Assembly (NCBI GenBank): GCA_022648165.1
Contig: JALCLX010000005.1
Span: 124,001 to 188,000, forward strand
Origin: Ancrocorticia sp.
GTDB lineage: Bacteria; Actinomycetota; Actinomycetes; Actinomycetales; Actinomycetaceae
Direction of reading: 5' to 3'
DNA: 64,000 bases
Made by a program: the position numbers and the translations under genes. How positions within the stretch are numbered: position 1 is the first letter of the stretch; the number at the start of each line of letters is the position of its first letter. Positions 26,827-36,225 of the stretch are shown piece by piece. Under the pieces are notes generated by a model. That model ran no database searches. It had not been told where the DNA came from and saw only the letters and a program-made list of their open reading frames with translations.

Positions 26827-27866
26827 ACGCTCCCGCAGATCCGTCCGTCTTCCGTATCGCGGCTGGTCCGCTACGGCTTCGCGTAGAGCGGCGCACCGTC
26901 GTCGTCACCGCCGTGGTGTTTGTGGTGGTGTGTGTACTCGCGGCCGGCACCCTGATGTCCGGCCCGCTGGATCTGGGGGTGCGCGACGTCGCCGCCGCCG
27001 TTCTCGGGCACGGCGAACGTCAGACCGTCATGGTGGTAGGTGAGGTGCGGCTTCCCCGCGTAATAACCGCCCTCGCAGTCGGAGGCGCACTGGGAGCCTC
27101 TGGCGCCGTATTCCAATCAATCTCCGGCAACGCTCTCGGTTCTCCGGATATCATCGGTTTCACCACGGGCGCTGCCACCGGCGCTGTGGCGCAAATCGTC
27201 TTCTTTGATGCGGGTGCGGCCGCCACAGCACTCGCCGCAGTAGCATCCGGGCTACTCACCGCCAGTGCCGTGTACGTATTATCTCGCTCGCACGGCAAAA
27301 CCGGCGGCTACACCCTGGTTCTGATTGGCATCGGGGTAAGCGCCATACTGGGCGCGCTCAACACGCTCATGCTGGTGCGCGGGGATCTGGATTTGGCCAC
27401 AAAAGCCCGGATCTGGCTCTCCGGCTCGCTCAACTCCCGAACCTGGGATAACGCCATTCCCGCCGCCATCGCAGTGGCAGTATGCCTCCCGGTGCTGATC
27501 GCTTCCTCGCGTTCGCTTGACGCGGTAGAAATGGGCGATGACCAGGCCAGCCAATTAGGCGTGCAACCCGAACGCGTGCGCCAGGTTGCAATATTTACGG
27601 CCGTTGTTCTCACCGCCGCAGCCGTGGCCGCCGCCGGACCAATTGCTTTTATTGCTCTTGCTGCTCCACAGATCGCTCACCGTCTCACTGGAGCGGCACG
27701 CGTGCAGGTAGTGAGTGCGGCGCTCATGGGCGCGGCGCTGCTGCTGGCAGCGGACTTACTCTCGGTTCACTTGCCGGTGAAAATCGCGATGCCCGTAGGC
27801 CTCACTACCGGTTTACTGGGCGGCATTTACCTGTTGTGGCTCCTTTCCAGGGCCCGAGACATCTGA
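26823..27866 (+). CDS. Siderophore ABC transporter permease (FecCD family), second subunit
   Basis: The protein has 347 residues from ATG 26823, four bases overlapping the first permease; longer upstream readings are out-of-frame shadows of that gene. Family motifs: VRLPRVITALAVGGALGASG, FQSISGNALGSPDIIGFTTG and GPIAFIALAAPQIAHRL. With the first permease it forms the heterodimeric channel for the siderophore. Confidence 0.93.
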   Translation: MNAPADPSVFRIAAGPLRLRVERRTVVVTAVVFVVVCVLAAGTLMSGPLDLGVRDVAAAVLGHGERQTVMVVGEVRLPRVITALAVGGALGASGAVFQSISGNALGSPDIIGFTTGAATGAVAQIVFFDAGAAATALAAVASGLLTASAVYVLSRSHGKTGGYTLVLIGIGVSAILGALNTLMLVRGDLDLATKARIWLSGSLNSRTWDNAIPAAIAVAVCLPVLIASSRSLDAVEMGDDQASQLGVQPERVRQVAIFTAVVLTAAAVAAAGPIAFIALAAPQIAHRLTGAARVQVVSAALMGAALLLAADLLSVHLPVKIAMPVGLTTGLLGGIYLLWLLSRARDI

Positions 27867-27901
27867 TGAAAGGCCAAAAACGTCTGATGAAAGGAAAGCC
27901 G

Positions 27902-28789
27902 ATGGCAACTGATTCGTCCATTCGTGATTCGTCCGTGCGCAAATCACCGTTGGCGGCATCCGCGTTACAGGTCGGCTACGGCGCAGATCCCGTTATCGAG
28001 GATCTCAATCTAGTAGTGCCCGCGAATTCCTTCACAGTGATCATCGGGCCGAATGCGTGCGGCAAATCCACGCTCCTACGTTCGCTTGCCCGCCTGCTAG
28101 AACCGCAGCGTGGAAGCGTGATCCTCAACGGCAAGGATATCCGCGAATACCCTTCGAAGGTAGTGGCGCGCCGGCTTGGGTTGCTCCCGCAATCCTCGTC
28201 CGGTCCACGAGGCATTACGGTTCGCGATCTGGTGGCCAGGGGCCGCTTCCCGCATCAATCCCTGCTGCGCCAGTGGTCAGTGGAGGACGACGCCGCCGTG
28301 GCGCGCGCTCTCAGTGCCACCGGGCTTTCGGAGTTAGCGGACCGGAAAGTGGATGAGCTTTCCGGGGGCCAACGCCAACGGGTGTGGATTTCGCTGGTCT
28401 TGGCGCAGGAAACACCGCTGCTGCTGCTCGACGAGCCGACCACCTTCCTGGATATCACCCACCAACTGGAAATTTTGAAGCTCTGCAGGCAGTTGAACCG
28501 TTCTGGTTACACACTAGTTGCTGTGCTTCACGATCTGAACCTCGCGTTTCGCTTCGCAACCCATGTGATCGTCATGAAAGAAGGGCGCATCGTCGCCGCC
28601 GGTGCCCCAGTTGAGGTGGTAACTGCGGCGCTCATCGAGGACGTCTATGGCATCCCCTCCATATGCGTTACCGATCCGGTGACGGGCCGCCCGATGGTGA
28701 TTCCGTTGGACGAATCGAACCACGATACAGGCCCTTCTGGTGCGGCAGTTTCTGCAACGGTATTCGGAACAGCGGCGGCGATCGTGTGA
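27902..28789 (+). CDS. Siderophore ABC transporter ATPase (FecE/FepC-like)
   Basis: The 295-residue ATPase has Walker A GPNACGKST, a Q-loop at GLLPQSSSG, signature ELSGGQRQRVWI, Walker B LLLLDEPTTFLD and H-loop VLHDLNLAF, all intact. I chose ATG 27902 because AAAGGA is well spaced before it; two in-frame ATGs upstream (27866, 27884) lie in a duplicated CTGATGAAAGG motif and could also serve. Its final codons overlap the start of the esterase. Confidence 0.93.
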   Translation: MATDSSIRDSSVRKSPLAASALQVGYGADPVIEDLNLVVPANSFTVIIGPNACGKSTLLRSLARLLEPQRGSVILNGKDIREYPSKVVARRLGLLPQSSSGPRGITVRDLVARGRFPHQSLLRQWSVEDDAAVARALSATGLSELADRKVDELSGGQRQRVWISLVLAQETPLLLLDEPTTFLDITHQLEILKLCRQLNRSGYTLVAVLHDLNLAFRFATHVIVMKEGRIVAAGAPVEVVTAALIEDVYGIPSICVTDPVTGRPMVIPLDESNHDTGPSGAAVSATVFGTAAAIV

Positions 28790-30018
28790 ACGGCGAACTG
28801 TGGACCGATTGGCGCTGCCGAAGTTACCCTGAAAAATCCGCGTGTGTCCCTGACCACGACGGCGTAGTACCGCGCGTAAAAGGCTCAATCGAATCGCTTT
28901 GGCGCACTTCCCCCACCACCAGGCCACATCTTGCCGCCCAGATGCAGGCCTCCCGCAACCCCCTCTTTGGGCCGCCGAATTCTGATGGTGCGTGCGAGGC
29001 GACATGGATCATCCGAGACGAACGGCTAACCGCCGCGTTGCTGTGGGTCAATGGCATCTTTGATTTCACGGACACCAGCGCCTCCGAATTCTCGCGACTC
29101 GCCGGAAGCGACTATTGGGTTCTGTCACTCAGGGTTCCCACGGATTGGCTCGCCTCCTTCCGTATCGCCACGTGGCACGAGCCCACGCAAGCACCTTGGC
29201 GAACGGCACGCGGTCGCATGGCCGTGCGTCGCGCGGCCTATAAGGCGAGCGTGCCGGCCCCGCGCGCCGCACACCGCATTGGCGGTGCGCACGGAGATTC
29301 TTCACTCGCAATCGGCCCACAGGCACTTCGCATTCCCAACCATGTACTCGCGAACATGCTTGGAAGCGTTGAGGAGATCTATCTTCCAGCAACCGGGCGC
29401 TGGAACAAACAGCACGTATGGTTATATTCGCCACCTAGTAGCGAACCTCTTCCGCTATTGGTTCTCTTTGACGGGCAGGTGTGGCACAACTCGCTCACGT
29501 TGGACCGCATCGTTGATTCCATGATCGCCACCGGCGAGCTTCCCCCACTCCATATCGCGTTGGTTGATTCCTTCAGCCAACAACGCCGTTGGCACGAACT
29601 GGGCGTACCCTGCCAACAAGCAGAGTTTGCGGCGCGAGGCCTCGTACCATACGTCCAGGCAATTCGTTCAGTCGCTCCGGGTGCTGAAAACGCTATCGTG
29701 AGTGGTCAAAGCCTTGGCGGGTTGGCTGCGCTGTGGAGTCTCACGCTGTCGGACACCTTTGGCCATGCGATAGCACAATCTCCCTCTCTGTGGCGCTTCG
29801 ATCTGACTTCAGTGCTCCATGACGATACCCTCTGGCATTCGATAACGCTTCAGGTAGGCCGATTCGAAGGGGCGATGCTTGATGCGGCCCGTGATGTGGC
29901 CGCGCAGCTTCCGGGCCGCACCGTGCGCGTGCAAGCGGTTAACGGCGGACACGACTGGGCGTGGTGGCTTCCCTATCTCATCACCGAACTCCAACGCATG
30001 TTGTCAGAATCCCGTTAA
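28786..30018 (+). CDS. Enterochelin-esterase-like siderophore hydrolase (Fes family)
   Basis: This protein has 410 residues from the GTG at 28786, which overlaps the ATPase stop (GTGTGA). The N-terminal 180 residues resemble the Fes N-terminal domain, and the C-terminal part is a D-type esterase hydrolase: GQSLGGLAALW carries the nucleophilic serine, and NGGHDWAWW near the end the histidine. Such enzymes hydrolyse the ester backbone of imported catecholate siderophores to free iron in the cytoplasm. Its place as the last gene of the importer operon supports this. The siderophore itself is not identified, and no biosynthesis genes are in the window. Confidence 0.85.
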   Translation: MNGELWTDWRCRSYPEKSACVPDHDGVVPRVKGSIESLWRTSPTTRPHLAAQMQASRNPLFGPPNSDGACEATWIIRDERLTAALLWVNGIFDFTDTSASEFSRLAGSDYWVLSLRVPTDWLASFRIATWHEPTQAPWRTARGRMAVRRAAYKASVPAPRAAHRIGGAHGDSSLAIGPQALRIPNHVLANMLGSVEEIYLPATGRWNKQHVWLYSPPSSEPLPLLVLFDGQVWHNSLTLDRIVDSMIATGELPPLHIALVDSFSQQRRWHELGVPCQQAEFAARGLVPYVQAIRSVAPGAENAIVSGQSLGGLAALWSLTLSDTFGHAIAQSPSLWRFDLTSVLHDDTLWHSITLQVGRFEGAMLDAARDVAAQLPGRTVRVQAVNGGHDWAWWLPYLITELQRMLSESR

Positions 30019-31556
30019 TTATTCTGAGCCGCACACGTCAGGCCGTCTTCCGGAACGGTGCCATTCAATAGGTAGTCATCTACGGAATCCTGGATACAAC
30101 TGACACCTTGGCCATATGCCGTATGCCCATCGCCTTCATATGTCAACAAAACGGAGTTCTCCATCATCGAATGCATCTCCTCGGCCCAGCGATAAGGAGT
30201 GGCAGGATCGTAGCGCGTTCCAATTAACACGATCGGCGCCGCTCCCTGCGCTGTGAATGGGCCAGGATCCTCATCCGGATTCCCCGGCCATCCCTTGCAC
30301 AGGTCCTCGCCTGTTGCCATAAAATCGCCGAACACATTGCCCGAGCTAACCAAGCGCTGGCCCATCTCTTGCCACACTTCATCTGAGGCGGAAGGATAGT
30401 CCACGCAGTTGATCGCCCAATTTGCTTCCACAGAATTGTCCGCGAATGTGCCGTCATCTTGGCGGCTCGTTCCCGCATCATTGAGCGCTTTGAGCTGAGT
30501 GCCCGTACCCTTCTCCACCAACTCTGTGAGAGCCGACGTCAACATGTACCAATTGTTGCGGGAATACAGTGGCAGAATAATGCCCTGAAACATCATGGAT
30601 TGCGTGAGTGGGCGATCTGCATCGTCTGTTGGAACAGCTTTCTCTCCCGCATCTAAGAAAAGCTGATGGAGTTGCTCAAGTGCTTCGTCTGTGGATCCCG
30701 TGAACGGGCAGTCCACCGAGTCCAAGCAGAAACTCATGTAACGCTCTAACGCCGTTTCGAAGGCATTCGCCTGCGCGTAGACCAAGCCCGCCATACCAAG
30801 CGTAGGATTCATCACGCCATCAAGTACCACGCGTCCCACGTTCTTCGGGAATAGTTCCGCATACTCTTCACCGATAAATGTACCGTATGACATGCCCAGA
30901 TAGTAGAGTTGCGGGTCCCCTACCGCGTCGCGAAGAATATCCAGATCGCGGGCCACATTCTCCGTTTGCAGATAGGTCAATATGTCCGACGAGTTCTTCT
31001 CGCATCCGGTGCGCACGGCGGCGACGTCGTTCTCTGATCGTTGCTGGGCATCTGCGCCGTAGTAGTTCGCGTCCAATATCCGATTCAGCGCAGCATCGTC
31101 CACACAATCCACAGGCGTGGATTGCCCAACTCCGCGCGGATCAAAACCAACAATGTCGAAGTTTTCCAACAGCGTATCGGAAAGAATGTAATCTGCCTGC
31201 GCCACCATGTCGATGCCCGAGCCGCCCGGGCCTCCCGGATTGATGAACAGCGTCCCGATCGGGTCACCGCTTGCAGCGGGCCGTTTCATCAGTGCGATAT
31301 TGATTGCCGTACCGGATGGATCGTCATAATCCAGCGGAACCTGCACGGTAGCGCACTCGTAACTTTCGGAGCATGTCTGCCATGAAAGATCTTGTTCGTA
31401 ATACGACTTCAGGTTGACGGGTGCGGACGGCATCTCGATCTCGATCGGAACGCCTGCACTATCCGAGCTCTGATCGCTTGGCCACGATGGCATGCATGCC
31501 GTCAGCGCGAACGCACCAGCGAGTAGTGCGAAACCAAAACGGCGAAAGCGTGCCAT
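30015..31556 (-). CDS. Secreted alpha/beta hydrolase of the TAP-like peptidase family
   Basis: A 513-residue lipoprotein with lipobox FALTAC (Cys21). The alpha/beta core shows FINPGGPGGSGIDMV (oxyanion region) and GMSYGTFIGEEYAELFP with the nucleophilic serine near residue 206. A TAP-like C-terminal domain follows, with IGTRYDPATPYRWAE (acid) and YEGDGHTAYGQG (histidine). The family includes Streptomyces tripeptidyl aminopeptidases and mycobacterial lipoprotein hydrolases, so peptide hydrolysis outside the cell is likely. It converges on the Fes gene with a four-base overlap. Confidence 0.88.
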   Translation of the reverse strand: MARFRRFGFALLAGAFALTACMPSWPSDQSSDSAGVPIEIEMPSAPVNLKSYYEQDLSWQTCSESYECATVQVPLDYDDPSGTAINIALMKRPAASGDPIGTLFINPGGPGGSGIDMVAQADYILSDTLLENFDIVGFDPRGVGQSTPVDCVDDAALNRILDANYYGADAQQRSENDVAAVRTGCEKNSSDILTYLQTENVARDLDILRDAVGDPQLYYLGMSYGTFIGEEYAELFPKNVGRVVLDGVMNPTLGMAGLVYAQANAFETALERYMSFCLDSVDCPFTGSTDEALEQLHQLFLDAGEKAVPTDDADRPLTQSMMFQGIILPLYSRNNWYMLTSALTELVEKGTGTQLKALNDAGTSRQDDGTFADNSVEANWAINCVDYPSASDEVWQEMGQRLVSSGNVFGDFMATGEDLCKGWPGNPDEDPGPFTAQGAAPIVLIGTRYDPATPYRWAEEMHSMMENSVLLTYEGDGHTAYGQGVSCIQDSVDDYLLNGTVPEDGLTCAAQNN

Positions 31557-31561
31557 GTTAC

Positions 31562-32752
31562 CTATCCTTGTGGACGAAGCGATACGAGCATAGCCTCCAC
31601 GGCGAGCAAAGGATCGACGTTCCCCGCCAATCTTTCACGCGCCACAGCTATAGCATCCATCTTACGTATTGACTGTTCTACCGTGGATTCACCTGCAACC
31701 GCTTCGATTTGATGAGAGAAATCCGCGTTGACCAGATCCAGGCTGGCACCAATCTGCGTAACAACAACATCGCGAAAAAAGGAGAGGATGTCTATCATCG
31801 CACGGTCTAAGAAGTCTCTCTTCACCCGAGTCACGCGGCGTTTCTGACGGCCCTCTAATTCACGGAACTGTGCGCGAACCGCAGGAGGGATCCTTCCCTG
31901 CTCATTCACGCCAAGCGATCGGGCGAGCTCTGCGCGCTCAGATTCATCGCGTTCGGCCGCGTGGATCTTCGCGTATTCGTCCGCTGCTTTCATGAGGCGC
32001 GCCGCCCCTAAAACCGCGTCGCCCGCACCTCTGATGCTGGAGGCTATCCGAAGCGTTGCCGTGCGCCCCTTAGCCGCCTCCGGATCCGTAGCAAGCGCGC
32101 GCGCACGGCCGATATGAGATTGGGCTTCCTGGGCCGCGGCCAACGCCTGTTCACGCGAAACATGGTCGGAAGAAACAAGCAGATCTGCAACAGCCTCCAC
32201 TGGCGGAATCGCCAGCGAGACGGAGCGGCATCGCGAACGGATGGTCGGCATAACATCCTCTGGTGAAGGAGTGCAGAGCATCCACACAGTAAAAGGCGGG
32301 GGTTCTTCAATCGCTTTCAACAACACATTAGTTGTCCGTTCAAGCATGCGGTCAGCATCTTCGATAACAATGACACGCCAGCGTCCGCTTGGCGCAACGT
32401 AGGATCGCCCAACAAGCGAACGAGTGGCGTCCACGGTGATGGTCACGCCCTCAGTTTCCACGATCTCCACATCGGGATTTGAGCGCGCCATCGTGGTGCG
32501 GCAGGCATGGCACTCCCCACATCCCGGCGTCTCGCCGGTACACTCCAACGCAGCAGCAAGCGCGAGTGCCGCCACCGAACGCCCAGATCCCGGGGGCCCC
32601 GTGAACAGCCACGCCTGGCTCATCGCCGATTGAGGTAGGGCATCCTCCGATTCGGGCGCTACCTCCGTTGCCAACGCCCGCGCTGCAGCTGCTGCTTTCT
32701 CCAACTGGGCCCGAACCGCAGCCTGCCCCGCCAGACAATCGAAGACGCTCAT
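31562..32752 (-). CDS. holB: DNA polymerase III delta' subunit
   Basis: The 396-residue clamp-loader subunit starts at ATG 32752 (MSVFDCLAGQ), overlapping the tmk stop by four bases; the longer reading to 32857 is rejected. The P-loop region reads TGPPGSGRSVAALAL with arginine in place of the catalytic lysine, as is common in delta' proteins, which do not hydrolyse ATP. A four-cysteine zinc module (CTGETPGCGECHAC) and the IRSRCRSVSL segment follow. tmk-holB pairing is conserved in actinobacteria. Confidence 0.92.
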   Translation of the reverse strand: MSVFDCLAGQAAVRAQLEKAAAAARALATEVAPESEDALPQSAMSQAWLFTGPPGSGRSVAALALAAALECTGETPGCGECHACRTTMARSNPDVEIVETEGVTITVDATRSLVGRSYVAPSGRWRVIVIEDADRMLERTTNVLLKAIEEPPPFTVWMLCTPSPEDVMPTIRSRCRSVSLAIPPVEAVADLLVSSDHVSREQALAAAQEAQSHIGRARALATDPEAAKGRTATLRIASSIRGAGDAVLGAARLMKAADEYAKIHAAERDESERAELARSLGVNEQGRIPPAVRAQFRELEGRQKRRVTRVKRDFLDRAMIDILSFFRDVVVTQIGASLDLVNADFSHQIEAVAGESTVEQSIRKMDAIAVARERLAGNVDPLLAVEAMLVSLRPQG

Positions 32753-33375
32753 TGCCCGGTTTTCCTCTCTTCGAGGCGAGCGAGCACAGGGGCAATCGAA
32801 CGGCGTACGGCAGCGGCGACGTCGTCCACGCTCTTGGACCCATCGATCACCACCCACCGCTCCGGTTCTGCGGCGGCGAGCGCTAAGAACTCCTGGCGCA
32901 CGGCCGCATGGAAGGCGAATCCAGTTGATTCAATGCGGTCATGGTTTTGCCCCAACCGCGCCATACTGACTGAGGTTGGCACGTCCACCAAGATTGTCAG
33001 GTCGGGGAGCAACCCTCCCGTGGCCCACGTAGACAACGAGCGGATCTCGTCTGTTCCCAGTGCGCGTGCCACTCCCTGATACGCGATCGACGAATCGATG
33101 TACCGATCCGCCAACACCACAGCGCCACGTTCAAGAGCGGGGCGCACTACCGTGTCCACGTGGTGGGCACGATCTGCCGCATACAGCAGGGCCTCTGCCT
33201 TGGGTGACACGTCACCGCTGTGGAGCAGCACGTGGCGGATCTGTTTCCCCACTGCAGTGCCGCCAGGTTCCTGGGTTGTAACAACCTCGTATCCGGCACT
33301 GCGCAGGGATTCTGCCAATCGAAGAATCTGGGTGGTCTTCCCCGTACCGTCATCGCCTTCGAACGTGATGAACAT
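32749..33375 (-). CDS. tmk: Thymidylate kinase
   Basis: The 208-residue kinase phosphorylates dTMP to dTDP. The P-loop EGDDGTGKTTQ is at residues 5-15, the substrate motif TTQEPGGTAVGKQIR near residue 34, and DRYIDSSIAYQGVAR with the DR(Y/F) motif near residue 92. Length is normal. It lies five bases downstream of topA and overlaps holB, so topA-tmk-holB form one unit. Confidence 0.95.
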   Translation of the reverse strand: MFITFEGDDGTGKTTQILRLAESLRSAGYEVVTTQEPGGTAVGKQIRHVLLHSGDVSPKAEALLYAADRAHHVDTVVRPALERGAVVLADRYIDSSIAYQGVARALGTDEIRSLSTWATGGLLPDLTILVDVPTSVSMARLGQNHDRIESTGFAFHAAVRQEFLALAAAEPERWVVIDGSKSVDDVAAAVRRSIAPVLARLEERKTGQ

Positions 33376-33380
33376 GGGCG

Positions 33381-36062
33381 TTATTTCTTCGGTGGCTTGC
33401 GGGCCGTTGCAGAAGATTTGCGGGAACTTGCCGGCTTCTTCGCGGCGCGCTTCTTCGGAGCCTTCTTCGGGGCAGCAGCACGGCGGTCCGCGAGCAGTTC
33501 GTATGCCCGCTCATTCGTCAGCGTGTTCGGATCGTCCGAACGCCGAAGCGACGCATTCGTCACTCCATCGGTCACGTATGGGCCAAATCGTCCATCCTTG
33601 AGCAGTACCGGTTTGCCCGTCACCGGATCCTCACCGAGTTCCTTGAGCGGTGGTTTGGCGGTGGCTCCGCGGCGCTGCTTGGGCTGCGCAAAAAGCTCCG
33701 CCGCCTGCTCAATCGTCAACGTAAAGATCTGTTCCTCACTCGCAAGCGATCGGGAATCCTTGCCCTTCGTAATATATGGTCCGTAGCGCCCGTTCTGCGC
33801 CAAAACGTCTTCACCGTCAATGTTTCCGACCATGCGTGGCAACGACAGAAGCTGGAGAGCTTGATCCAACGTCACCGTCTCCAAGCTCATCGAATGGAAC
33901 AGTGAGGCGGTGCGTGGCTTTGGCGCGCGTTTCGAAGGTTTGCCCGACGGCGTCAAAGCCACCTCGCCCTCCGGAATCACTTCCGTCACGTACGGGCCGA
34001 ATCGTCCCGCTTTCGCCACTATGGTGTGCTTGGTCACCGGATCAACTCCGAGTTCGCGGCCGTCTGCAGCCGCACTATCAAGCAGTTCACGCGCTTTTTC
34101 CAGAGTCAATTCATCAGGAGCCACGCCTTCAGGCACAGATGCGTGGCGCAGATCTTCGCCGTTTGGGCCCGCCTCCTGAACATAGGGGCCATACCTGCCC
34201 ACGCGCAGGACGATTCCATCCCCCAGATCCACCGAGTTGATAGCCCGAGCATCGATATCTCCCAGCCCTTCAACCTGGCCTTCCAAGCCTTCGTGGCCAT
34301 CAGATCCGCGCCAGAAACGATCGAGGTACGCGGTGCCACGCTCTTCGCCTGCGGCAATGCGGTCTAGCTCGGTTTCCATGCTCGCAGTGAAGTCATAATC
34401 CACCAAGTTTGGCAGATACTTCTCCAACAAGCGCACCACAGAGAACGCAGTCCACGTAGGTACGAGTGCCTGGCCGCGGTGTTCAACGTACCCGCGATCG
34501 CTGATAGTGGCGATCGTGGCCGCATAGGTGGAAGGACGCCCGATTCCCAGCTCCTCCATTTTCTTGACCAGCGACGCCTCAGTATAACGGGGCGGCGGTT
34601 GGGTTTCGTGGCCATCAGGTTCTGCGGCGCGCACGGCGAGCGCCTCCCCCTGCGCCAACGCGGGGAGCCGTGACTCTGCATCCGCCGGCTTCTCCGCATA
34701 CCTGCGTGCATCTGCGGACTCCTGGTACGCAGCCATAAAGCCGGGGAAGGTAATCACGGTACCAGATGCTGCGAATTCCAAGTCCTGTTCCCCACTCACC
34801 ACAATGCGTACGGAGGCCGTTTGCCCTTTTGCATCCGCCATCTGTGAGGCAACTGTGCGCTTCCAAATCAGTTCGTAGAGAGAAAATTGCGCGCCAGAAA
34901 GTTCATGCTTCACTTGCGCCGGCGTGCGGAAGTGATCTCCCGCTGGCCGGATGGCCTCATGAGCCTCCTGGGCACCCTTGGACTTCGTCACGTACCGCCG
35001 CGGTTTACTCGGCAGATAGCTCTCGCCATAAATCTCCGCGATCTGCCCCCGTGCCGCACCCAGCGCCTGATCAGACAAGTTTGTGGAATCGGTTCTCATG
35101 TAGGTGATGTAGCCGTTTTCGTACAAGCCTTGCGCGGTGCGCATCGTGTCGCGCGCACTCATCCTCAGCTTGCGAGACGCCTCCTGTTGCAACGTTGACG
35201 TTGTGAAAGGCGGAGCGGGCCGCCGAGTGTACGGCTTCGTTTCCACTGAACTGACAGCGGCCGGAGCCCCCACCAGCTGCGCCGCGATGGCACGCGCAGC
35301 CGATCCGTCCAGCACCGTGACACCTTCAGCTGCACTCTTTGCCTTCAGTGTGCCTTGATCAGTGAAATCTTTACCTGACGCAATCCGGGAGCCATCAACT
35401 TTTGCAAGCTTCGCATCAAACTGTTCAGCGTCTTTCGCAAACGTGCCCGTGACGTCCCAATATGAGACTGCACTGAACGCCATGCGCTCACGCTCACGAT
35501 CCACCACAAGCCGTGTGGCCACAGATTGAACACGTCCAGCAGAAAGCCCTGGAGCAACTTTTCGCCACAAGAGCGGCGAAACTTCATAACCCACTAAACG
35601 GTCGAGGATCCGGCGCGATTCCTGCGCATCGACGAGCTGAAGATCAAGCTCCCGCGGCTCGCGCAAAGCGCGATCGATCGCCTCAGGAGTGATCTCGTGA
35701 AAAACCATTCTCTTCACGGGAATCTTAGGCTTGAGCACCTCGTAAAGATGCCATGCGATTGCCTCGCCCTCGCGGTCCTCATCAGTTGCCAGAAGCAGCT
35801 CATCGGCGTCTTTCAATTGCCGCTTGAGTTCCGCAACTTTTTTCTTCTTGTCCGGTGCTATCACGTAATATGGCGTGAAATCGTGGTCCACGTCTACCGC
35901 GAAGCGGCCGTATGGCCCTTTTTTCATATCTGCCGGTAATTCGGATGGCTGGGGAAGATCCCGAATGTGGCCGATTGACGCCTCCACGTCGTAATCAGGA
36001 CCCAAGAACGCACTGATAGTGCGGCTCTTGGCGGGTGACTCCACGATGACGAGTTTCTTCAT
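33381..36062 (-). CDS. topA: DNA topoisomerase I
   Basis: An 893-residue type IA topoisomerase that relaxes negative supercoils. The Toprim domain begins KLVIVESPAKSRTI and contains ATDEDREGEAIAWH with its acidic triad near residues 93-100. The active tyrosine is Tyr321 in GYITYMRTDSTNLS. Several C-terminal repeats ending in GRFGPYVT-type motifs replace zinc fingers, as in other actinobacteria, and a Lys/Ala/Arg-rich tail of about 50 residues (APKKAPKKRAAKKPASSRKS) is expected to aid processivity. Confidence 0.97.
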   Translation of the reverse strand: MKKLVIVESPAKSRTISAFLGPDYDVEASIGHIRDLPQPSELPADMKKGPYGRFAVDVDHDFTPYYVIAPDKKKKVAELKRQLKDADELLLATDEDREGEAIAWHLYEVLKPKIPVKRMVFHEITPEAIDRALREPRELDLQLVDAQESRRILDRLVGYEVSPLLWRKVAPGLSAGRVQSVATRLVVDRERERMAFSAVSYWDVTGTFAKDAEQFDAKLAKVDGSRIASGKDFTDQGTLKAKSAAEGVTVLDGSAARAIAAQLVGAPAAVSSVETKPYTRRPAPPFTTSTLQQEASRKLRMSARDTMRTAQGLYENGYITYMRTDSTNLSDQALGAARGQIAEIYGESYLPSKPRRYVTKSKGAQEAHEAIRPAGDHFRTPAQVKHELSGAQFSLYELIWKRTVASQMADAKGQTASVRIVVSGEQDLEFAASGTVITFPGFMAAYQESADARRYAEKPADAESRLPALAQGEALAVRAAEPDGHETQPPPRYTEASLVKKMEELGIGRPSTYAATIATISDRGYVEHRGQALVPTWTAFSVVRLLEKYLPNLVDYDFTASMETELDRIAAGEERGTAYLDRFWRGSDGHEGLEGQVEGLGDIDARAINSVDLGDGIVLRVGRYGPYVQEAGPNGEDLRHASVPEGVAPDELTLEKARELLDSAAADGRELGVDPVTKHTIVAKAGRFGPYVTEVIPEGEVALTPSGKPSKRAPKPRTASLFHSMSLETVTLDQALQLLSLPRMVGNIDGEDVLAQNGRYGPYITKGKDSRSLASEEQIFTLTIEQAAELFAQPKQRRGATAKPPLKELGEDPVTGKPVLLKDGRFGPYVTDGVTNASLRRSDDPNTLTNERAYELLADRRAAAPKKAPKKRAAKKPASSRKSSATARKPPKK

Positions 36063-36169
36063 TACTTCCCTCTGCGCTCAAGACCTGCGCGCGTCTCTCA
36101 GAATATATATGGGCATTCTCGCACACCTGTGAGACTGCGCGGGCACGCCTTTTCTGATCTTAGAGGAAA

Positions 36170-36206
36170 CGCCGGGCCCGTTCGTGCCATTCCACCGAGC
36201 CCGGCG
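36170..36206 (-). terminator. Probable terminator after the surface protein gene
   Basis: An eight-base stem, CGCCGGGC against GCCCGGCG, with a 21-base loop lies 20 bases past the surface-protein stop. On the minus strand it is followed by TTTCC, a weak U tract. It separates this gene from topA. Confidence 0.45.
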
Positions 36207-36225
36207 CATCCTCAGACGGGCGCTG

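Noticed and set aside
32753..32857. N-terminal extension of holB
   Set aside because: Residues upstream of MSVFDCLAG are in the tmk gene's other frame and resemble no delta' protein; ATG 32752 overlaps the tmk stop in the usual ATGA manner.
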